The position numbers and the translations under genes are program-made. From an uncultured Desulfobacterales bacterium (GTDB lineage: Bacteria; Desulfobacterota; Desulfobacteria; Desulfobacterales; JAHEIW01), in assembly GCA_947259495.1 (NCBI GenBank), contig CAMYLV010000030.1, forward strand, positions 1 through 64,000: DNA of 64,000 nt, in the 5' to 3' direction. Below, in pieces: positions 44,877 to 55,257 of this stretch. The notes beneath the pieces are model-generated. The model searched no databases, was not told where the DNA came from, and saw nothing but the letters and a program-made list of their open reading frames with translations. Position 1 is the first letter of the stretch. The number at the start of each line of letters is the position of its first letter.

Positions 44877-45571
44877 TGCTCACGGTTAAAGGAATTCACA
44901 CCTACTATGGGTTAAGCCATGTTCTTTTTGATGTGTCCTTAAAAGTAAAAGCCGGGCAGGTTGTCTGTCTGCTGGGACGTAACGGCGCCGGCAAGACCAC
45001 CACGTTTCGGAGCATCATGGGGTTGAACGCCCCGGCCCGGGGGCACATACACTTTCATGATGTGGATGTAACCGGCACACCGCCCTATAAACTGGTCCGT
45101 CAAGGCATGGGCTGGGTGCCCGATGACCGCCGCATCTTTGCCGATCTGACCGTGGGTGAGAACCTGGAAATTGCCGAACGTAAAAGCACTGCGGGTGAAC
45201 AATGGGACAAACAAAAAGTATATGATTTGTTTCCCGCCCTTAAAGAAATGGATGGCCGCAAGGGGGGACTGCTCAGCGGCGGCGAGCAAAAGATGCTGGC
45301 CATCGGGCGGGCCTTAATGACCAATCCGCAGTTTCTCTTGCTCGATGAGCCCACCGAAGGACTGGCACCGGTGTTGGTCAAAACTCTGGGCGAGCGCATT
45401 AAAAAACTCAAAGAAGTCGGTTTAACGGTTCTGCTGGCCGAACAAAATGTCAAATTTACGCTAACCCTGAGCGATTACGGCTACATTATCGACAACGGCA
45501 GGATTTGCTACCAGGGGCCGGTTGAAGAACTGGTGGATAATGAGGAGGTTAAAAATATCTGCGGCATCTAA
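44873..45571 (+). CDS. livF: Branched-chain amino acid ABC ATPase (LivF-like)
   Basis: The 232-residue ATPase has Walker A 'GRNGAGKTTTFRSIMG', signature 'LLSGGEQKMLAIGRAL', Walker B 'LLLDEPTEGLAP' and the switch 'LLAEQNVKFTL', characteristic of LivF. It ends the livKHMGF unit. The stop codon (45569-45571) touches the first base of a palindromic element that could end transcription. gabT starts 247 bp further and may have its own promoter in the repeat region. The start ATG at 44873 is fixed by the four-base overlap with livG. Confidence 0.9.
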   Translation: MMLTVKGIHTYYGLSHVLFDVSLKVKAGQVVCLLGRNGAGKTTTFRSIMGLNAPARGHIHFHDVDVTGTPPYKLVRQGMGWVPDDRRIFADLTVGENLEIAERKSTAGEQWDKQKVYDLFPALKEMDGRKGGLLSGGEQKMLAIGRALMTNPQFLLLDEPTEGLAPVLVKTLGERIKKLKEVGLTVLLAEQNVKFTLTLSDYGYIIDNGRICYQGPVEELVDNEEVKNICGI

Positions 45572-45715
45572 GTTTTCATTTCAGAAATGGCCCTTTTCCG
45601 CAATCTCTGCGTCAGACTCAAATTTTAATCTTCGACATACTACAAGTATGCCTCCGGTTAAAATCTGATTCTTCCTTGACCTTGCAAAAAATTGCTCAAT
45701 TCTGAAATGAAAACT
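45571..45715. repeat. Nested palindrome with 16-bp terminal arms, abutting the livF stop codon
   Basis: AGTTTTCATTTCAGAA (45571-45586) is perfectly inverted at 45700-45715. Inside are AATTTTAATC...GGTTAAAATC and a central CATACT-ACA-AGTATG. The layout (terminal arms, second arms, symmetrical centre with AGTA/TACT) is the same as in the elements at 11257-11402 and 25078-25180, although the sequences differ. It probably serves as a transcription end region for liv. Confidence 0.75.
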
Positions 45716-45818
45716 ACATAACCAAATAAAAAAATCTGAAGTTTTAAAAGTGTGTGTCTAAAAAAAATTTACTTTTATTTGGCGCGCGGGCGTCACAAAG
45801 CTTTGGAATGGGGGACGC

Positions 45819-47084
45819 ATGAGCCAGACAATGAAGACGGATCAACTGGAGCAGTTACGAAATGAGGTCATCACATCAGGCCACGTCAGCGCGACGAGCC
45901 TTTATGTGGAATCCGCCAAGGGTGCCGTTATCCGGGATGTGGAAGGACGGGAATACATCGATTTTGCCGGCGGCATTGCAGTCATGAATGTGGGGCATAG
46001 CCATCCAAAAGTCGTCGCCGCCATCAAAGATCAGGCTGATAAATTTACGCACACCTGTTTTATGGTAACTCCATATGATTCGGCGGTTCAACTGGCCGAA
46101 AAACTCTGCCGAATCACCCCCGGCGACTTTCCTAAAAAGACGCTGCTTGTCAACAGCGGGGCCGAGGCGGTTGAAAACGCCGTCAAAATCGCCCGGCACT
46201 ATACCAAACGGCCGGCCATCATCGTATTTGAAAACGCTTACCACGGCCGCACCCTGCTGACCATGACCATGACCAGCAAGGTCAAACCCTACAAATTCGG
46301 TTTCGGTCCCTTCGCACCGGAGGTCTACCGCATGCCCTACGGCGATGTCGTCGGGCCTGAAAAGCTCAACGACTTTTTTGTCAAACACGTCAACCCTGAG
46401 GCCGTGGCTGCGGTGGTGGCCGAGCCGGTCCAGGGCGAAGGCGGTTTTATCGCCCCCCCGCCCGGCTATTTTCAGAAACTGGTGCAAATTTGTCACGACA
46501 ACGGCATCCTGTTTGTGGCCGATGAAATCCAGAGCGGCATGGGACGCACCGGCAAGATGTTTGCCATCGAGCACTGGGAAGTGGAACCCGACCTGATAAC
46601 GGTGGCCAAGAGCCTGGCTGCCGGCATGCCGTTGAGTGCGGTGGTCGGCCGGCAGGATATTATGGACGCGGTTCATCCGGGTGGTTTGGGTGGAACCTAT
46701 GGCGCCAATCCGGTGGCCTGCCGGGCGGCCCTTGCTGTTTTAGAAATATTTGAAGAAGAAAATCTCTTGGAAAAAGCAGTCGCCCTGGGACAGAAGCTGA
46801 CCGCTCGTTTTGAGAAATGGCAGGAACAATTTGCCATTATCGGTGAAATCCGGGGACTGGGCGCCATGTTGGGGCTGGAACTGGTAAAAGGCCCGCATAA
46901 AGAACCGGCTACTGAAGAAGCCAAAAAACTGGTCAGTGAATGCCTCAAGAAGGGATTGGTGATCTTAGCCTGCGGCAGCTACGGCAATATCATCCGTATA
47001 TTAGCACCGCTTGTGATTAGTGATGCCCAGCTGGAAAAAGGCCTTGCCATATTGGAAGTGGGACTCCGCAACATTTCCGAATAG
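45819..47084 (+). CDS. gabT: 4-aminobutyrate (GABA) aminotransferase
   Basis: This class III PLP transaminase moves the amino group of GABA to 2-oxoglutarate, giving succinate semialdehyde. Visible are the glycine-rich PLP phosphate site 'NSGAEAVENAVKIAR', Asp235 in 'FVADEIQSGMGRTG' and the Schiff-base Lys264 in 'DLITVAKSLAAGMPLS'. The 421-residue length is normal. The sequence reads as GabT, though other omega-transaminases (5-aminovalerate, diaminobutyrate) share these motifs. Position after livKHMGF, and near a polyamine importer, points to amine or GABA use. A succinate semialdehyde dehydrogenase is not seen nearby. Confidence 0.85.
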   Translation: MSQTMKTDQLEQLRNEVITSGHVSATSLYVESAKGAVIRDVEGREYIDFAGGIAVMNVGHSHPKVVAAIKDQADKFTHTCFMVTPYDSAVQLAEKLCRITPGDFPKKTLLVNSGAEAVENAVKIARHYTKRPAIIVFENAYHGRTLLTMTMTSKVKPYKFGFGPFAPEVYRMPYGDVVGPEKLNDFFVKHVNPEAVAAVVAEPVQGEGGFIAPPPGYFQKLVQICHDNGILFVADEIQSGMGRTGKMFAIEHWEVEPDLITVAKSLAAGMPLSAVVGRQDIMDAVHPGGLGGTYGANPVACRAALAVLEIFEEENLLEKAVALGQKLTARFEKWQEQFAIIGEIRGLGAMLGLELVKGPHKEPATEEAKKLVSECLKKGLVILACGSYGNIIRILAPLVISDAQLEKGLAILEVGLRNISE

Positions 47085-47109
47085 GAGCGCTGAACACCTC
47101 AAGCAGAAT

Positions 47110-48213
47110 TTACTCAGCAGATTTCTTCCGGGAATCGTCTTCATCTGACCGAGACGGCATCACATTCGGCAGCACATCCTGAAACGCTACACCATAGATA
47201 TCCCATACAGTCACAAACAGGGCCGCGATAATCGGGCCGATTATAATGCCCACCACACCGAACATGATAATGCCGCCCAGGGTCCCGAAAAGAATCATCA
47301 GCTCGTGCATCTGGGTGTCCCTGCCCACCAGAATGGGGCGCAGCAGGTTATCGATGCTGCCCACGACCGCCCCGCAGAACACGCCCAACCCGATGGCTTT
47401 GCCCGGGTGTCCTGTAGCGGCCAGAATAATAACCGCCGGGACCCACACCAGAGCGGTACCGATTCCGGGGATAAAGGATAGCACCGCCATAATGGTGCCC
47501 CAAAACACCGCGCTGTGAATTCCCACTACGGCAAAGGCCGCTCCGGCCAGTGTACCTTGCAAGAGGCCGATCACCGCCGTGCCTTTAAGCGTGGCGCGGG
47601 TGACCGAGGTGAATTTATTCAGCATCCGGCGTTCATCATGATCCTCTAAAGGCAGATAATAGAGAATTTTATCAATCAACTTATCGCCGTCCATAAAGAA
47701 AAAAAACATCGTGTACAGCATAATAAACAGCATAAATATGAAGTTGGCCGTACCGAGGGTTACGGATGAAAGCCGGCTGATCAGAAAACCACTGATACGG
47801 CCCACCATTTCGCCGGCTTTCTTTAATATCAGACTACGGTAGGGCTCGATGCGATCATAAAACGGCAGGGATTTGAGGGCCGTGGAGACGGCGTCGGGCT
47901 CGGCAAGCTGCTTCTGCACCCATGGTTTGGCGGCTTCGCCGACCTTAATCGCCTGGCCGGTGACAATCCCCAGCAACCCACCCAGCGGTAAAATAACAAC
48001 AACGACAATCAGAAAAAGGGTCACAAGGGAGGCCAGGCTGCGCCGACCTTTAAACCAGCGTTCAAAACGCCGGTACAAGGGATAGGACAGGGCTGAAAAA
48101 ATGCCGGCCAGAAAAATGGCCATCAAAAACTGGCGGATCATCGACAAAAAAAGGGCCGATATAAAAAAAACCAGCAGCAGCAATACCCATTTATTAATCG
48201 CGTCTTTGTTCAT
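47110..48213 (-). CDS. AI-2E family (PerM-type) membrane transporter
   Basis: This 367-residue membrane protein has about seven to eight spans with the family patterns: paired spans near the N-terminus ('LFLSMIRQFLMAIFLAGIFSAL', given in part 'RQFLMAIFLAGIFSALSYPL'), a long central loop, and the C-terminal 'GIGTALVWVPAVIILAATGH' and 'DNLLRPILVGRD' runs. The family includes exporters of small molecules, with autoinducer-2 export proposed for one member; substrate is not known here. ATG 48213 has GAGGG eight bases upstream, while TTG 48228 overlaps that site. It converges on gabT with 25 bp between. Confidence 0.85.
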   Translation of the reverse strand: MNKDAINKWVLLLLVFFISALFLSMIRQFLMAIFLAGIFSALSYPLYRRFERWFKGRRSLASLVTLFLIVVVVILPLGGLLGIVTGQAIKVGEAAKPWVQKQLAEPDAVSTALKSLPFYDRIEPYRSLILKKAGEMVGRISGFLISRLSSVTLGTANFIFMLFIMLYTMFFFFMDGDKLIDKILYYLPLEDHDERRMLNKFTSVTRATLKGTAVIGLLQGTLAGAAFAVVGIHSAVFWGTIMAVLSFIPGIGTALVWVPAVIILAATGHPGKAIGLGVFCGAVVGSIDNLLRPILVGRDTQMHELMILFGTLGGIIMFGVVGIIIGPIIAALFVTVWDIYGVAFQDVLPNVMPSRSDEDDSRKKSAE

Positions 48214-48363
48214 GGCAAAATCCCTCAAAAAGCAGGCTAGTTTTTAGTCAGACTATAATCAACTTGTAATGATTATTGCAATAAATTATATGAAGACTTA
48301 CCATTATGGCCAAATAACTAATTTTTGCACGCGTCCTCCAGGGGCGGACAAGTCGGAGGTTTT

Positions 48364-48390
48364 CATATTCTCATTAATTTTCATGCAAGA
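48364..48390 (+). repeat. Truncated copy of the AT-rich repeat upstream of the hybrid kinase
   Basis: The bases CATATTCTCATTAATTTTCA then TGCAAGA match the middle of the copies at 21147-21222 and 25215-25277. The end (AAGAGG) seems to form the ribosome site of the kinase gene, six bases before its ATG. Confidence 0.6.
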
Positions 48391-48398
48391 GGTTCATC

Positions 48399-51300
48399 AT
48401 GTCGCGATGGATGGGTTGTCTCATCATCCTACCACTAATTTTTGTAATTTTACCACATGCCGGGGCGGGCACTTCGGACCCTGACGCCACCCACTCGGTG
48501 CTGTTGCTTTTGATGGTTGTCGCCGCAGCACTTATCGGAAGCCTGCTGGTTTTTTTGCGACGGCGCTTAAAGCGCGCCAGAAGCGGCCTGCTTTCCTCCG
48601 AGCGCGGATCGACTCAAAAATTAAGCATTTTAATCATTTTAGCCGGCTGCTTTATCATCCTGGTATCGGCCCTGGCCTGGTTTGCTCTTGGTCGCGTCAA
48701 GGAGAAAATTCAGGCCGATGTGGGTGATGCCCTGCAGATCGTTTTGCAGACCACTCAGGAGTCGCTGAATCTGTGGGTCGAATCCAATAAATTTCAACTG
48801 ACCCGTCTGGCCGAGGATCCGCGTCTGATTTCTTTGACCGAACACCAGTTGCAGATACCCCGCAACAGGGTTTCTTTGTCGGAAAGCAAAATTTTAGAGA
48901 ACTTGCGCGAATTTTTCAAGCGCAACAGAGATCAGTTTGGGGAGGCCGGATTTTTCGTCATTTCCCCTGATTTTGTTAATATCGCTTCCATGCGCGACAG
49001 TAACATGGGGGAAAAAAACCTGGTTGCCAACCAGGCGTTGGATCTTCTCAACCGGGCGTTCGTGGGTGAGACCGTTATGATTCCACCCATATGGTCGGAC
49101 ATCCCATTGAGCTCAACTTCTGAAGTTAAATCCAAAACCTCTCCCACCATGTTTTTTGCGGCACCCATTAAAAACAAACAGAGCAAGGTTATAGCCGTGG
49201 TCGCCCAGCGTATCGATCCTGCCCGGGATTTTAGCCGGATCAATCAGCTGGGCAGGATCGGCCAAAGCGGGGAAACATATTCCTTTGGCAGATACGGCAA
49301 GCTGCTTTCCAAAAGCCGTTTTGATGATGATCTGCGCAAATTCGGCCTGATCGGCAAGGACGAAGGGAGCATTTTAGCGGTCAGCCTTCGGGACCCCGGC
49401 GGTGATATGACCAGAGGCTTCACGCCGTCGGTGCCCAGATACCAGCAGCCGCTGACCCTGATGGCCCGGGAAGCGACCAGGGGCAACTCCGGTCTTAACG
49501 TGGCCGGTTACCGGGATTACCGCGGTATTCGGGTATACGGCGCCTGGTTATGGGACCACCAGCTGCAAATCGGGCTGGCCACCGAAATCGATGAGGCCGA
49601 TGCCCTCGGTCCCTATTATACCACGCGCACGGTAATTTTGACGGTGCTGGGAATAACGGTTTTGCTGGCACTGGGCGCACTGGTGTTTGCGGTAATCATC
49701 GAAGAGCGTGCCAGCCGCGCCTTGCAGAAATCCCATGACGAGCTTGAACTCCGCGTTGAGGAAAGAACCGCCGAGCTGTCTGAAAGTGAGGAAAGATTCT
49801 CGCTGGCCGTAAAGGCCGCCGGGGGCGGCCTCTGGGACCTGGAGCCGCAGACCGGCAAGACCTGGTATTCGGAGCGCTTCAAAGAATTGCTGGGCTATTC
49901 CGGCGATGAAAGTGGAGATGCATTCCCCGGCTGGGAAAACAGCCTGCACCCCGCTAACCACGACACCATTGTCGCCAAATTACAAGACCACCTAGACAAG
50001 CGCACCCCCTTCAATGAAGTGATTCGACTGAGATGTAAATCCGGCGAATACCGCTGGTATCGCACAATGGGTCAGGCCCTTTGGGATGAGAGCGGCCGGG
50101 CCTACCGCATGGCCGGCTCCATTGTCGATATTACCGAAGGAAGAGTCGCACAAGAGCAAGTTCGCAAGCTGTCACGGGCAACCGAAAACAGTCCGGCTTC
50201 GGTGGTGATTACCGCCAAGGACGGCACCATTGAATATGTTAATCCCACTTTTTGCGAGGTCACCGGTTATTCCGCCGAAGAAGCCATTGGAAACAATCCC
50301 CGGGTCTTAAAGTCCGGCAATCTTCCAACATCTTTTTACAAAAAACTCTGGGAAACTATCCTTTCCGGCCAAACCTGGAGGGGTGATTTTATCAACAAAA
50401 AAAAATCCGGTGAAGAATACTGGGAAAGCGCCTCGATTTCACCCATTAAAAATGATGAAGGTGAGATCACCCATTTCGTGGCGGTAAAACAGGACATCAC
50501 CGCACGCAAACACATGGAAGAAGAGCTCATCGAAGCCAAACAAGCGGCCGATGAGGCTAATAAAGCCAAGGGTGATTTTCTGGCCAATATGAGCCATGAG
50601 ATTCGCACGCCCATGAATGCGGTCATCGGTATGTCCCACCTGGCGCTCAAAACAGATCTGTCGCCCAAACAGCGGGATTACCTGAAAAAAATCCAGTCAT
50701 CGGCCAATGCGCTTTTAGGCATCATCAATGACATTTTAGATTTCTCCAAAATTGAAGCCGGCAAAATGGACATCGAGACCGTCGACTTCAATCTGGAAGA
50801 TGTGATGGATAACCTGGCCAACCTGATAACGGTCAAGGCCCAGGAAAAAAAAGATCTGGAGGTGCTGTTCAATACCAATTGGGAGGTGCCCCGTTTCCTG
50901 GTCGGCGACCCCCTGAGACTGGGACAGGTACTGATCAATCTGGCCAACAATGCGGTCAAATTCACCGATTCCGGTGAAATTGTGGTGTCCACTGAGCTGC
51001 TCAAGCGCAATGAGGACCTGGTCACCTTACAATTTTCGGTCAAAGACACCGGAATCGGCCTGACCGAGGAACAGGCGGGTAAACTGTTTCAGTCTTTTTC
51101 ACAGGCCGACACCTCGACCACCCGCAAATACGGCGGTACCGGTCTGGGGCTGGCGATCAGCAAAAAGTTGGTCAACATGATGGACGGTGACATCTGGGTG
51201 GAGAGCGAATACGGTCAGGGCACCACCTTTAATTTTACCGCCAGCTTTCGTCTGGGCAAAGAGCGTGCTAAAAAACGCTTTGCACCCTTACCCGATTTGC

Positions 51301-52883
51301 GCGGTCTCAAAGCCCTGGTGGTTGACGATAACGCAACGTCCAGAGAAATTTTAAAAGATATGCTCGAATCCTTTACCTTCGAGGTCACCGTGGCCGCATC
51401 CGGACCGGAGGGCATCACCGAGCTGGAAAACGCACAGAAAGACCAACCTTTCGAGCTGGTGGTCATGGACTGGAAGATGCCCGGGATGGACGGCATCGAG
51501 GCCGCCCGGCGAATCAAAAGTCACCCCGGATTAGCCAAAATCCCACCCATTATCCTGGTCACCGCCTACGGTCGCGAAGAGCTGATGCAACGGGCCGAAC
51601 AGGTGGGACTGGACGGTTTTCTGCTCAAGCCGGTCAGCCCGTCGTTGCTGTTTGACGCCAGCATGCAGGCCTTTGGCCAGGCCGTACCCGAGGAATCAAG
51701 GGTTGGCCGAAAAGGGCAAAAAAAAGCCGAGGTATTGAAACACATCCAGGGCGCGCACGTGCTGCTGGTGGAAGACAACGAAATCAACCAGCAGGTGGCC
51801 AGAGAAATTCTTGAAGGCGCCGGTCTCATCGTCAGTCTGGCCAACAACGGCCAGGAAGCCGTCGATGCAATAAAGGAAAATGAATATGATGCCGTGCTCA
51901 TGGATGTCCAGATGCCGGTAATGGACGGGTACACCGCCACTCGCAAAATACGTGAATGGGAGCTGGAAAACAGAGGACAGAAAACAGAGAACAGAAAACA
52001 GAAAATGGAGGACAGAAAAGAAGGTTCGGCCCTCAGCCCTCAGTCCTCAGCACTACCCATTATCGCCATGACGGCGCATGCCATGGCCGGCGATGCGGAA
52101 AAAAGTATAGCAGCCGGCATGAGCGACCATGTCACCAAACCGATCGACCCCAACCAGCTGTTTGGCACCCTCCAAAAATGGATCCAGCCGGATAAAAAGC
52201 GTGTCACTGTCGAGCAGCAAAGGGAACCCGGCGCTGCAGAATCCCTGGCAGAGACAGTGCCCGCAGGGGAGGGATTACCCGAATCCCTGCCCGGTTTTGA
52301 CCTGGAAGACGGCCTCAAACGCTTGCAGGGAAACGAAAAATTGTATCGTAAGCTGCTGCTGGATTTTGGTGTCAAATATGCAGACACAGCCGACGAAATC
52401 CGCCAGGCGCTGGAGGCTAAAGATCTTGAGCAGGCCCACAGCCTGGTTCACGATCTCAAAGGGCTGGCCGGAAGCCTGGCGGCCACAGATCTACAGACGG
52501 CGGCCGTCGAATTGGAAAGGCTGGTAAAAGGCGGTCTCCAGAAGGGATTCTCCAAAGAGAAGCTGAATCAGACTTTCGCTGAACTGGAAAATGCGCTGCC
52601 CGCGGCGCTCGAGTCGGTCCGGGCTCTGGGTACACCGGTTTCTGAAAAACCCGCCAAACCGCCTGCCGCAGCGCTGGCGGAAATACCCTCTGAACTGGCC
52701 AGGCAAGCCGCCGATCGTATTCGCGATGCGGCCGAAATGGGCGATGTCACCCGCATCAAATCGATTGCCGAAGAATTCAGATCCAAATCCGAGGCCTTTG
52801 CACCGATCGCTGATCGCTTCATTCAAATGGCCTCAGATTTCGATTTTGACGGGGTTTTAAGGATAGCAGACGAATTGAATTAA
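48399..52883 (+). CDS. Hybrid sensor histidine kinase (Cache-like sensor, 2 PAS, HisKA, HATPase, 2 receivers, Hpt)
   Basis: A 1494-residue membrane phosphorelay protein. Hydrophobic spans lie at about 4-20, 32-53, 76-98 and 411-434; between the last two is a large periplasmic region with Cache-like features. A short coiled coil (436-465) leads to PAS domains at about 465-585 and 595-715. HisKA has phospho-accepting His733 ('[16 protein letters not shown]'); the ATPase motifs include '[14 protein letters not shown]' and '[14 protein letters not shown]'. Receiver 1 has Asp1024 ('[12 protein letters not shown]'), receiver 2 Asp1169 ('[12 protein letters not shown]'), and the Hpt has His1351 ('[10 protein letters not shown]'). 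Receiver 2 holds a roughly 30-residue low-complexity insert (from residue 1190). Its output partner is not nearby. The ribosome site lies in a repeat fragment. Confidence 0.9.
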   Translation: MSRWMGCLIILPLIFVILPHAGAGTSDPDATHSVLLLLMVVAAALIGSLLVFLRRRLKRARSGLLSSERGSTQKLSILIILAGCFIILVSALAWFALGRVKEKIQADVGDALQIVLQTTQESLNLWVESNKFQLTRLAEDPRLISLTEHQLQIPRNRVSLSESKILENLREFFKRNRDQFGEAGFFVISPDFVNIASMRDSNMGEKNLVANQALDLLNRAFVGETVMIPPIWSDIPLSSTSEVKSKTSPTMFFAAPIKNKQSKVIAVVAQRIDPARDFSRINQLGRIGQSGETYSFGRYGKLLSKSRFDDDLRKFGLIGKDEGSILAVSLRDPGGDMTRGFTPSVPRYQQPLTLMAREATRGNSGLNVAGYRDYRGIRVYGAWLWDHQLQIGLATEIDEADALGPYYTTRTVILTVLGITVLLALGALVFAVIIEERASRALQKSHDELELRVEERTAELSESEERFSLAVKAAGGGLWDLEPQTGKTWYSERFKELLGYSGDESGDAFPGWENSLHPANHDTIVAKLQDHLDKRTPFNEVIRLRCKSGEYRWYRTMGQALWDESGRAYRMAGSIVDITEGRVAQEQVRKLSRATENSPASVVITAKDGTIEYVNPTFCEVTGYSAEEAIGNNPRVLKSGNLPTSFYKKLWETILSGQTWRGDFINKKKSGEEYWESASISPIKNDEGEITHFVAVKQDITARKHMEEELIEAKQAADEANKAKGDFLANMSHEIRTPMNAVIGMSHLALKTDLSPKQRDYLKKIQSSANALLGIINDILDFSKIEAGKMDIETVDFNLEDVMDNLANLITVKAQEKKDLEVLFNTNWEVPRFLVGDPLRLGQVLINLANNAVKFTDSGEIVVSTELLKRNEDLVTLQFSVKDTGIGLTEEQAGKLFQSFSQADTSTTRKYGGTGLGLAISKKLVNMMDGDIWVESEYGQGTTFNFTASFRLGKERAKKRFAPLPDLRGLKALVVDDNATSREILKDMLESFTFEVTVAASGPEGITELENAQKDQPFELVVMDWKMPGMDGIEAARRIKSHPGLAKIPPIILVTAYGREELMQRAEQVGLDGFLLKPVSPSLLFDASMQAFGQAVPEESRVGRKGQKKAEVLKHIQGAHVLLVEDNEINQQVAREILEGAGLIVSLANNGQEAVDAIKENEYDAVLMDVQMPVMDGYTATRKIREWELENRGQKTENRKQKMEDRKEGSALSPQSSALPIIAMTAHAMAGDAEKSIAAGMSDHVTKPIDPNQLFGTLQKWIQPDKKRVTVEQQREPGAAESLAETVPAGEGLPESLPGFDLEDGLKRLQGNEKLYRKLLLDFGVKYADTADEIRQALEAKDLEQAHSLVHDLKGLAGSLAATDLQTAAVELERLVKGGLQKGFSKEKLNQTFAELENALPAALESVRALGTPVSEKPAKPPAAALAEIPSELARQAADRIRDAAEMGDVTRIKSIAEEFRSKSEAFAPIADRFIQMASDFDFDGVLRIADELN
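51966..52056 (+). repeat. In-frame low-complexity insertion in receiver domain 2 of the hybrid kinase
   Basis: A purine-rich tract of the ACAGAGGACAGAAAACAG type, followed by a CCTCAGYCCTCAG part, encodes a Lys/Asn/Gln/Arg-rich stretch ('[20 protein letters not shown]') then '[10 protein letters not shown]'. It interrupts the receiver fold between the '[11 protein letters not shown]' helix and the '[12 protein letters not shown]' strand. It resembles the intergenic tract at 42132-42195 on the opposite strand. Confidence 0.8.
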
Positions 52884-52903
52884 TAGCGATGAGCCTATAA
52901 TAA

Positions 52904-52931
52904 AAGGCCCGGTTCCAGAGAACCGGGCCTT
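52904..52931. terminator. Bidirectional terminator between the hybrid kinase gene and norB
   Basis: AAGGCCCGGTTC (52904-52915) and its perfect complement (52920-52931) form a 12-bp stem with a four-base loop. On the minus strand the stem is followed by TTATTATAG; on the plus strand T-richness is weaker. It lies between convergent genes and probably ends both. Confidence 0.8.
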
Positions 52932-52963
52932 CATGTATTTAGCGAAGGTTTACACAATGCAGA

Positions 52964-55237
52964 TCACAGCTCGATTCCCAATCGCTCCCACACGGACTCA
53001 TCGTCTTTGATTTCCGCCGCTTTGAGGCGCGGGTAGGTCGTAATCAGAAAATACGCCAGCGGCAGGACCCCCAGAACAATGATGATGACGTCCGGGATAA
53101 CGCGCAGGGTCCCGAGGAGGACAACCGAGCTTTTCTCGAAGAAATCCGCACTACGGGCCACCCAGAAACCATCGGTAAAAGAGACCCAGGCCTGCATGGC
53201 ACCGATCGGCAGCAGGGTGCCAAACGCCAGCAGAAACAGCCCGCCGTTGAGCCCCCAGAAGGAAAGCTTCAGGATGCCGTCTTTCCAGTGAGCCTTGTCC
53301 ACCAGGCCGCGCCAGGAGAACAGCAGCAGCGCGACGGAAAGCATGCCGTAGGTCCCGAACATGGCCGTGTGGCCGTGGTGCATCGTCAGGTAGGTGCCGT
53401 GTTCGTAGAAATTGATAATCGGCAAATTGATCAGAAAGCCGAAGATTCCGGCCCCCAGAAAGTTCCAGAAGGAGGCGGCCACCAGAAAATACATGGGCCA
53501 TTTGTATGAAAAGGCCCTGCCCTCTTTGCGAATGTCGCGGTACTCCATTAAACCGCGTACCACCAGCGTCAGGAGCGGCACGGGCTCCATGGAAGAGAAT
53601 ATGGCCCCCCATCCAATCCAGAAAGAAGCACCGCCGTACCAGAAATAATGGTGGGCGGTTCCGATAATGCCGCTTAAAAATGTGAGGGCTGCGGTAAAAT
53701 AGGCCACCCTTAAGGCGGCTTTTGCCGTGGCCAGCCCCATGGCCACCATCAGCAACGCGATGACCGCAATACCGAAGAATTCAAAGATACTCTCCACCCA
53801 GAGGTGGACCACAAACCAACGCCAGTAATCCGCCATGGTCAGGTGGGTGCTCGGGCCGTAAAAAAGCCCAAAGCCGAAAAAGGCTACCACCATGACGGCG
53901 CTGAAGACGTAAAACCAGATCAAGGCGCTGAATTCATCCTTGTGGCGCTTTAGATGGCCGCCAACGGCCCGGTACACGATCAAAAGCCAGAAAATCAGGC
54001 CGCCAAACAGCAGAATTTGCCACAGGCGCCCCAGTTCCAGAAATTCCCAGCCCTGATGGCCCAGCCAGAACCACCAGTCACCCAGCATCCCCTTGATGCC
54101 CAGAACCTCCCCGGTGAGGCTGCCCACGGCAACCAGCAGAACGGCGCCGAAAAGCAGCTTGACCAGCAGGCTCTGCCTGGCGGGCTCTTTGCCGCCGATA
54201 ATCGGTGCCAGATAGATAGCGGAAGCCAGCCAGGTGGTGGCGATCCAGAAGACCATCAATTGTAAATGCCAGGTTTTGGCCCAGCTGTAAGGGATCAGTT
54301 TGGCCACAATGGGAATGAAAAAACTGGCCGGATGAATGGTGTAATGCGCCAGTAGTCCGCCGAAGCTGGTCTGGAGTAAAAATAACAGCGTCACCACCAC
54401 AAAAAATTTGGCGGCTTGAAACTGACTGTTGGTCAACGGCATGTCGATCAGCTTTTCTGCCAGGGCCGTCCCCTTGGCTTCGCCATACCATAAACCATAA
54501 CGATGTATCAGATAGACAAATATGCCCAAAACCAGCAGCAGGGCCAGAACACCGGCAATGGAATAGAAGTAGGCTTGGGTAGTGGGGACATTGCCCACGC
54601 GTTTGTCGGGCGGCCAATTGTTGGTGTATGAGAAATCTTCGCCCGGGCGCAGGGTTGAGGCCACCCACGCCGTCCAGAAAAAAAAGCGGGATACCTGCAG
54701 CCGTTGCTGCGCATCGCCGATGGTGTCGGGCAGAAAACCATAGCGGACCTCACCGTCCTTAAAGGTTTTTTGCCAGTGCTTAACCACGCGTTCCAGGCCC
54801 TCGACCTGGGCATCGGTGAGCTTCAGAGTGTCGCTGCCGGCGTCATAGCGGTTGGTTTTAAGCTCTGTCTTGGTTTTGACATCGACGATTTCTTTTTGCA
54901 GATCATCGAGCTGGGCATAAGATTTGCCGTGCTCCGCCATGGCCAGGTAATCACCGACGGCCTCGGCGATGATATGCAGAGATGTGGCGGAAAATTCCGA
55001 CCCCCTCTGGGAACCGTGACCCCAGACCGCCCCCTGATCCATCAGGCCGTAACGCTGATAAACATTCTGGCCGGCCATGATATCCGAGCGCTCAAAAAGG
55101 ACATTGCCGTTGGTGTCGACGACTTTTCCCGGATACGGCGGCAGGTCTTTTTTCATGGCGACACCGCCGCCCAGGAGGACGGCCATGGCGAAAATAAAAC
55201 AAAAAATCGCTGCCCATTTTAATGTTTTAAGTGACAT
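52964..55237 (-). CDS. norB: Quinol-dependent nitric oxide reductase (qNOR)
   Basis: The single-subunit reductase converts two NO to N2O, using quinol. The 757 residues include an extended N-terminal region (about 1-225, with a periplasmic segment 'GQNVYQRYGLMDQGAVWGHG') and about twelve catalytic-core spans. Heme and iron ligands are visible: His324 in 'KTWHLQLMVFW', His478 and Glu482 in 'HLWVESIFE', His529-His530 in 'GTAHHYFWYG', and His620/621/623 in 'MHHGHTAMFGTYG'. All ligands expected for a functional NOR are present. A partner NorC gene is not seen, which fits qNOR. An FNR-like palindrome lies 198 bp upstream, with repeat C between it and the gene. Confidence 0.93.
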   Translation of the reverse strand: MSLKTLKWAAIFCFIFAMAVLLGGGVAMKKDLPPYPGKVVDTNGNVLFERSDIMAGQNVYQRYGLMDQGAVWGHGSQRGSEFSATSLHIIAEAVGDYLAMAEHGKSYAQLDDLQKEIVDVKTKTELKTNRYDAGSDTLKLTDAQVEGLERVVKHWQKTFKDGEVRYGFLPDTIGDAQQRLQVSRFFFWTAWVASTLRPGEDFSYTNNWPPDKRVGNVPTTQAYFYSIAGVLALLLVLGIFVYLIHRYGLWYGEAKGTALAEKLIDMPLTNSQFQAAKFFVVVTLLFLLQTSFGGLLAHYTIHPASFFIPIVAKLIPYSWAKTWHLQLMVFWIATTWLASAIYLAPIIGGKEPARQSLLVKLLFGAVLLVAVGSLTGEVLGIKGMLGDWWFWLGHQGWEFLELGRLWQILLFGGLIFWLLIVYRAVGGHLKRHKDEFSALIWFYVFSAVMVVAFFGFGLFYGPSTHLTMADYWRWFVVHLWVESIFEFFGIAVIALLMVAMGLATAKAALRVAYFTAALTFLSGIIGTAHHYFWYGGASFWIGWGAIFSSMEPVPLLTLVVRGLMEYRDIRKEGRAFSYKWPMYFLVAASFWNFLGAGIFGFLINLPIINFYEHGTYLTMHHGHTAMFGTYGMLSVALLLFSWRGLVDKAHWKDGILKLSFWGLNGGLFLLAFGTLLPIGAMQAWVSFTDGFWVARSADFFEKSSVVLLGTLRVIPDVIIIVLGVLPLAYFLITTYPRLKAAEIKDDESVWERLGIEL

Positions 55238-55257
55238 TTACACCTCCTGTGGTTTTA

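Noticed and set aside
45876-46676. Long open frame (266 codons) on the minus strand inside gabT
   Set aside because: It lies wholly opposite a gene with clear PLP-transaminase motifs and its translation has no recognisable domain; a mirror frame of the third-codon-position bias is enough to explain it.
52964-55237. NorB considered as a nitric oxide dismutase
   Set aside because: The His and Glu ligands expected of a working NO reductase (His478, Glu482, His529, His530) are all present, so the simpler qNOR call is kept.
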